From Methanoregula sp. (GTDB lineage Archaea; Halobacteriota; Methanomicrobia; Methanomicrobiales; Methanospirillaceae), in NCBI GenBank assembly GCA_030694985.1, contig JAUYTV010000022.1, positions 1-38,483 on the forward strand: a DNA stretch of 38,483 nt, written 5' to 3'. Position numbers and translations under genes: made by a program. Position 1 is the stretch's first letter. Every line of letters starts with the position of its first letter. Below, piece after piece: positions 35,753 to 38,483 of the stretch. The notes under the pieces were generated by a model. It saw nothing but the letters and a program-made list of their open reading frames with translations. It had not been told where the DNA came from and ran no database searches.

Positions 35753-36016
35753 TGGTTTTTGTTTTCTGGCTCTTTTTTGTTTTATTGCCGTTTGTTGACA
35801 CGATACACTGCACGATTTGATGAGCCTGTTCTGTATGATGGACGACCGGATCAAATGCTGAATTGGGGTTTGTGGGTTTATAAAAATCAGAGATTTGTTT
35901 TTTTTACGGAAGAATAACTAAAAAATACTCACTTAAAAATTTTCCTGGTCAGCCCTTTTTTTTAAAGACTTCCAGCACGCTGACCGGTAAATATCTCTGA
36001 TAATTAAAAAAAGCAG

Positions 36017-37063
36017 TTATTTTTTTAACCGCACTTCCATCTGCGGGAAAGGGATCAAAATTCCTTCAGCAGCAAAGCGTTCTGCAATTTGCGTGTTGAT
36101 GGAATCTTTTACTTCATCGGGAAGGTTATATTTCCGGGCCCATACGTAGAGGATAAACTTCAGGCTTGAGTCCTGGAACTCTAAAAAAAATGCTTTTGGA
36201 GCAGGTTCTTCTAAAAGGTATTCGGTATTTTTAATAGTATTTTGTGCAATGTCAAGCAGGATCTCTTTTACCTTTTTTGGATCGGTCCCATAGGCTACAG
36301 AAACCGGGATAATAATTCTGAGTTTTTGATCCGGTTCTGCAAAATTTACAATTACATTGGTAGTAATTTTGTTGTTGGGTATCGTGACAATCTGGTAATC
36401 CAGGGTTTTTAAGCGGGTACTTCTCGGTCCGATACTTATGACATCCCCATAATACTGGTCAACTTTTATCCTGTCGCCAATCCTGAACGGTTTATCAACC
36501 GTTATTATTGCACCACCAAAGAAGTTGGAGATGAGATCCTGCGCTGCCAGGGCAACAGCCAACCCGGCGATACCAGCACCAGCAAGGAACGGGGTAATAT
36601 TTATTTCAAAGATGGACAGGACAGCCATTATAGCTGCAAACCACACCACATATTTGACCACGAGTTCAAGCAGCTCAATTAACCTGTCATCCCAATCACC
36701 TTCCGAGTTTTTAGCCAGTTCGTGGCCATAGATGGCAATGATATCGTGCAGGAATGAAGAGATGATCCATCCGCCGATCAAAACATAAAATGCAGTAACG
36801 TACCTCGGATCAAGCAGCCATTGCAGGTTTGATGGCAGGATGCCGAAATGACTGATCGCTAAATAAACTGCAACAACAACAATAGCGATCTGAACCGGGG
36901 TACCAATCGCTGCAATAATGATATCGTCCCAATTCGTTTCCGTTTCGCCGGCTTTTGTTTTAAGCCAGTTGACAACTGCCCGTACGATGAGGGCAATAAG
37001 CACGCCAGATACAACCGTTGCAGCTGCATACGCGTTATTGATATCTGAGATCCCTATATCCAT
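36017..37063 (-). CDS. MscS-family mechanosensitive ion channel
   Basis: The start is ATG 37063 (MDIGISDINN); the longer frame to 37138 would run into hypD. The 348-residue protein has membrane helices at about 12-32, 55-80 and 95-118, then the pore-lining helix and MscS core: ITPFLAGAGIAGLAVALAAQ with the Gly/Ala pattern, DLISNFFGGAIITVDKPFRIGDRI and the beta-domain motif GDVISIGPRSTRLKTLDYQIVTIPNN. The C-terminal alpha/beta cage domain follows, ending in LIPFPQMEVRLKK. Such channels release solutes on osmotic down-shock. It is divergent from hypD, with 44 bp between the two starts. Confidence 0.94.
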   Translation of the reverse strand: MDIGISDINNAYAAATVVSGVLIALIVRAVVNWLKTKAGETETNWDDIIIAAIGTPVQIAIVVVAVYLAISHFGILPSNLQWLLDPRYVTAFYVLIGGWIISSFLHDIIAIYGHELAKNSEGDWDDRLIELLELVVKYVVWFAAIMAVLSIFEINITPFLAGAGIAGLAVALAAQDLISNFFGGAIITVDKPFRIGDRIKVDQYYGDVISIGPRSTRLKTLDYQIVTIPNNKITTNVIVNFAEPDQKLRIIIPVSVAYGTDPKKVKEILLDIAQNTIKNTEYLLEEPAPKAFFLEFQDSSLKFILYVWARKYNLPDEVKDSINTQIAERFAAEGILIPFPQMEVRLKK

Positions 37064-37107
37064 GTACGTAGACTTATGTGACCTAACGTAAATAATATTA
37101 AGATTAC

Positions 37108-38136
37108 ATGGCGACGGGAACTGATATTGCCAAAACACTTGCAGAGTTAGTGGACCGGGATATGACCTTTATGCATATCTGCGGTACGCATGAAGCAGCC
37201 ATAGCACGTTGTGGACTGCGCAGTATCCTGCCAAAACAATTAAAGATCGTAATGGGTCCGGGATGCCCGGTCTGTATCACCCCACAAGGAGAGATTGATG
37301 CAGCACTTGATCTGGTTGACAAAAACTGTATTATCGCTACCTATGGTGACCTGCTCCGCGTTCCCGGATCAAAAGGCTCACTCGAATCCTGCGGGGGAGA
37401 TGTCAGGGTGGTGCAGGGCGTTCATAAAGCTGTCGAGATTGCCCAGAAGACCGATAAAGAAGTGGTATTCATCTCTGTAGGTTTTGAGACAACCGCACCA
37501 ACTGTTGCTGCAACCATTCTCACAAAACCCCCGAAAAATTTCTCTATTCTTTCCTGTCATCGCATTGTTCCTCCGGCAATGAAATGGTTACTGGAACAAG
37601 GAGAAGCAAAACTTCATGGGTTCATGCTTCCCGGTCACGTCTGCACGATCATGGGATATGATGAGTATGAGCAATTTCCGGTGCCGCAGGTGGTTGCAGG
37701 GTTTGAACCAGAAGATATTCTTCTCGGTCTGCTCATGCTGGTAAAACAACTAAAAGAAGGAACACACCGTGTGGACAATGCGTATCCAAGAGCAGTTTCA
37801 CGCGAAGGGAACGTAAAAGCCAAAAAAGTAATGTATGAAGTTTTTGAAACTTCCGATGTCGAATGGCGGGGTTTTCCGGTAATTCCAGGCTCCGGATTAC
37901 GGTTGAAAAAAGAGTATGAGCAGTACGATGCCCAGAAAAAATTTGGAATTGTCTTTAAACACATCAGCAAGCACTCGGCCTGTGTCTGCGATAAAGTGCT
38001 AAGAGGAATTGCCACTCCAGAAGACTGTAAGCTTTATGGAAAGGTCTGCACCCCAAGAAACCCGGTCGGTCCGTGTATGGTCAGTCATGAAGGTGCCTGC
38101 AAGATCTGGCACATGTATCATGCAAAAAAAGTGTAA
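37108..38136 (+). CDS. hypD: Hydrogenase maturation protein HypD
   Basis: HypD, with HypC, forms the scaffold on which the Fe(CN)2CO group of [NiFe]-hydrogenases is assembled. The 342-residue protein has all family motifs: MHICGTHEAAIARCGLR, MGPGCPVCITP, VGFETTAPT, GFMLPGHVCTIMGY, IPGSGLRLK. The C-terminal [4Fe-4S] region is C-x-C-DKVLRG ... P-x-DC ... CTPRNPVGPCMVSHEGACKIW. No hypC, hypE or hydrogenase gene is next to it here, which is common in methanogens, where hyp genes are scattered. The start at ATG 37108 fits the family N-terminus. Confidence 0.98.
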   Translation: MATGTDIAKTLAELVDRDMTFMHICGTHEAAIARCGLRSILPKQLKIVMGPGCPVCITPQGEIDAALDLVDKNCIIATYGDLLRVPGSKGSLESCGGDVRVVQGVHKAVEIAQKTDKEVVFISVGFETTAPTVAATILTKPPKNFSILSCHRIVPPAMKWLLEQGEAKLHGFMLPGHVCTIMGYDEYEQFPVPQVVAGFEPEDILLGLLMLVKQLKEGTHRVDNAYPRAVSREGNVKAKKVMYEVFETSDVEWRGFPVIPGSGLRLKKEYEQYDAQKKFGIVFKHISKHSACVCDKVLRGIATPEDCKLYGKVCTPRNPVGPCMVSHEGACKIWHMYHAKKV

Positions 38137-38197
38137 TTCCTCTGAACCATCCTTGCATTTATATGGGTAGGGGAGAGAATAAGTAAGGTAAATTTTT

Positions 38198-38269
38198 GCC
38201 TCGGTAGGGTAGCGGACATCCTAGAAGCCTCCGGAGCTTTTGACCCGGGTTCAAGTCCCGGCCGAGGCG
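38198..38269 (+). tRNA. tRNA-Arg (anticodon CCG)
   Basis: 72 bases fold as a cloverleaf. Acceptor gcctcgg (38198-38204) pairs with ccgaggc (38262-38268), discriminator G at 38269. The D arm has gggt/atcc with loop agcggac. The anticodon stem gaagc/gcttt carries the loop ctccgga, placing CCG at 38231-38233 after the invariant T. The T arm has ccggg, loop ttcaagt, cccgg. The same ctccgga loop occurs in known tRNA-Arg(CCG). CCA is not encoded and no intron is seen. There are two bases, not one, between the D arm and the anticodon stem. Confidence 0.92.
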
Positions 38270-38334
38270 CTTCAGATTTTGTTTTAATCTTGTGCACCAG
38301 AAACACAAAGTTTCAAAAAAAGTAAGATCTAAAA

Positions 38335-38483
38335 TTATAATGCCGGCTTTTTCTTCAGCGCAGCTACAAGAATTTTTACACCGGCTTCAATATCCTGGCA
38401 ATCCAGCACTTCTACAGGTGAATGAATATACCGCGAAGGGATGCTGACTGTTGTACTAGGGATCCCGCCTTTTGTCAGGTGTA
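38335..38483 (-). CDS. M42-family aminopeptidase/endoglucanase, C-terminal end only
   Basis: The window ends inside this gene, which reads leftward to TAA 38337-38335. The 48 visible codons read HLTKGGIPSTTVSIPSRYIHSPVEVL and then DCQDIEAGVKILVAAL. This matches the C-terminal signature of M42 metallo-aminopeptidases (TetA/FrvX/CelM type), including the metal-ligand His in RYIHSP and the downstream helix. These enzymes form cytoplasmic dodecamers that degrade peptides. The 5' part is outside the window, so the frame is recognised by motif only. Confidence 0.85.
   Translation of the reverse strand, partial: HLTKGGIPSTTVSIPSRYIHSPVEVLDCQDIEAGVKILVAALKKKPAL

Noticed and set aside
38118-38306. 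A short minus-strand protein frame across 38118-38306
   Set aside because: It overlaps the tRNA-Arg gene; its RPGLEPGSKAPEASR-type translation is the well-known artefact of reading a tRNA antisense.

Overview
The window looks like the chromosome of a hydrogenotrophic, formate-using methanogen of the order Methanomicrobiales (Methanoregula-like). The reasons are a cysteine-type FdhA next to an FdhB of the coenzyme F420-reducing kind, HypD for [NiFe]-hydrogenase maturation, histidine kinases with an xRHDI[LF]N phospho-acceptor box and an archaeal winged helix at the N-terminus, archaeal TATA boxes, and an archaeal tRNA-Arg(CCG). Genus is inference; no marker gene is present.

Layout. (1) 1-4.5 kb is a rearranged stretch. 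A roughly 334-bp unit occurs as a two-unit array that is itself duplicated (ends at 622 and 4468), flanking a divergent histidine kinase/response regulator pair and a cheW-like gene broken by an in-frame TAA. Remnants resembling insertion-sequence ends lie beside the arrays. (2) 4.5-20.2 kb is a chemosensory cluster. Two cassettes, each MCP-cheW-cheW on the minus strand, are duplicates; the second cheW of one cassette is a frameshifted, truncated relic. The MCP signalling ends are nearly identical but the sensors differ (Cache plus a Cys-rich PAS versus a four-helix bundle plus a poly-HAMP array). Between them lie a soluble REC-PAS-MCP and a REC-histidine kinase. Divergent from the second cassette is a plus-strand run of HTH-PAS-PAS histidine kinase, cheW and cheR. 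No CheA, CheB, CheC, CheD or archaellum gene is present in the window. (3) 20.3-24.5 kb is an accessory stretch: an antitoxin-like/PIN pair that looks eroded, a small antitoxin-like protein, an AlbA_2/HATPase_c_4 regulator lacking a canonical start codon and bracketed by about 84-bp direct repeats, and a flavin-binding pyridoxamine-oxidase-like protein. (4) 25.1-26.3 kb carries two paralogous HEAT-repeat proteins with a shared upstream element. (5) 26.4-30.2 kb carries two paralogous PAS sensor genes that both lack a kinase domain; one is truncated inside its last PAS domain. (6) 30.7-38.5 kb is a conserved metabolic region: fdhA-fdhB, a ferritin-like di-iron protein, two small membrane proteins, an MscS channel divergent from hypD, tRNA-Arg, and the 3' end of an M42 aminopeptidase.

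How it fits together. FdhAB oxidises formate and reduces F420; HypD helps build hydrogenases. The chemosensory cluster has receptors, adaptors and a receptor methyltransferase, but the only kinases beside them are non-CheA histidine kinases, one apparently cotranscribed with cheW and cheR. This makes it the best candidate for an unusual signalling system in the window, with the caveat that CheA may be encoded elsewhere.
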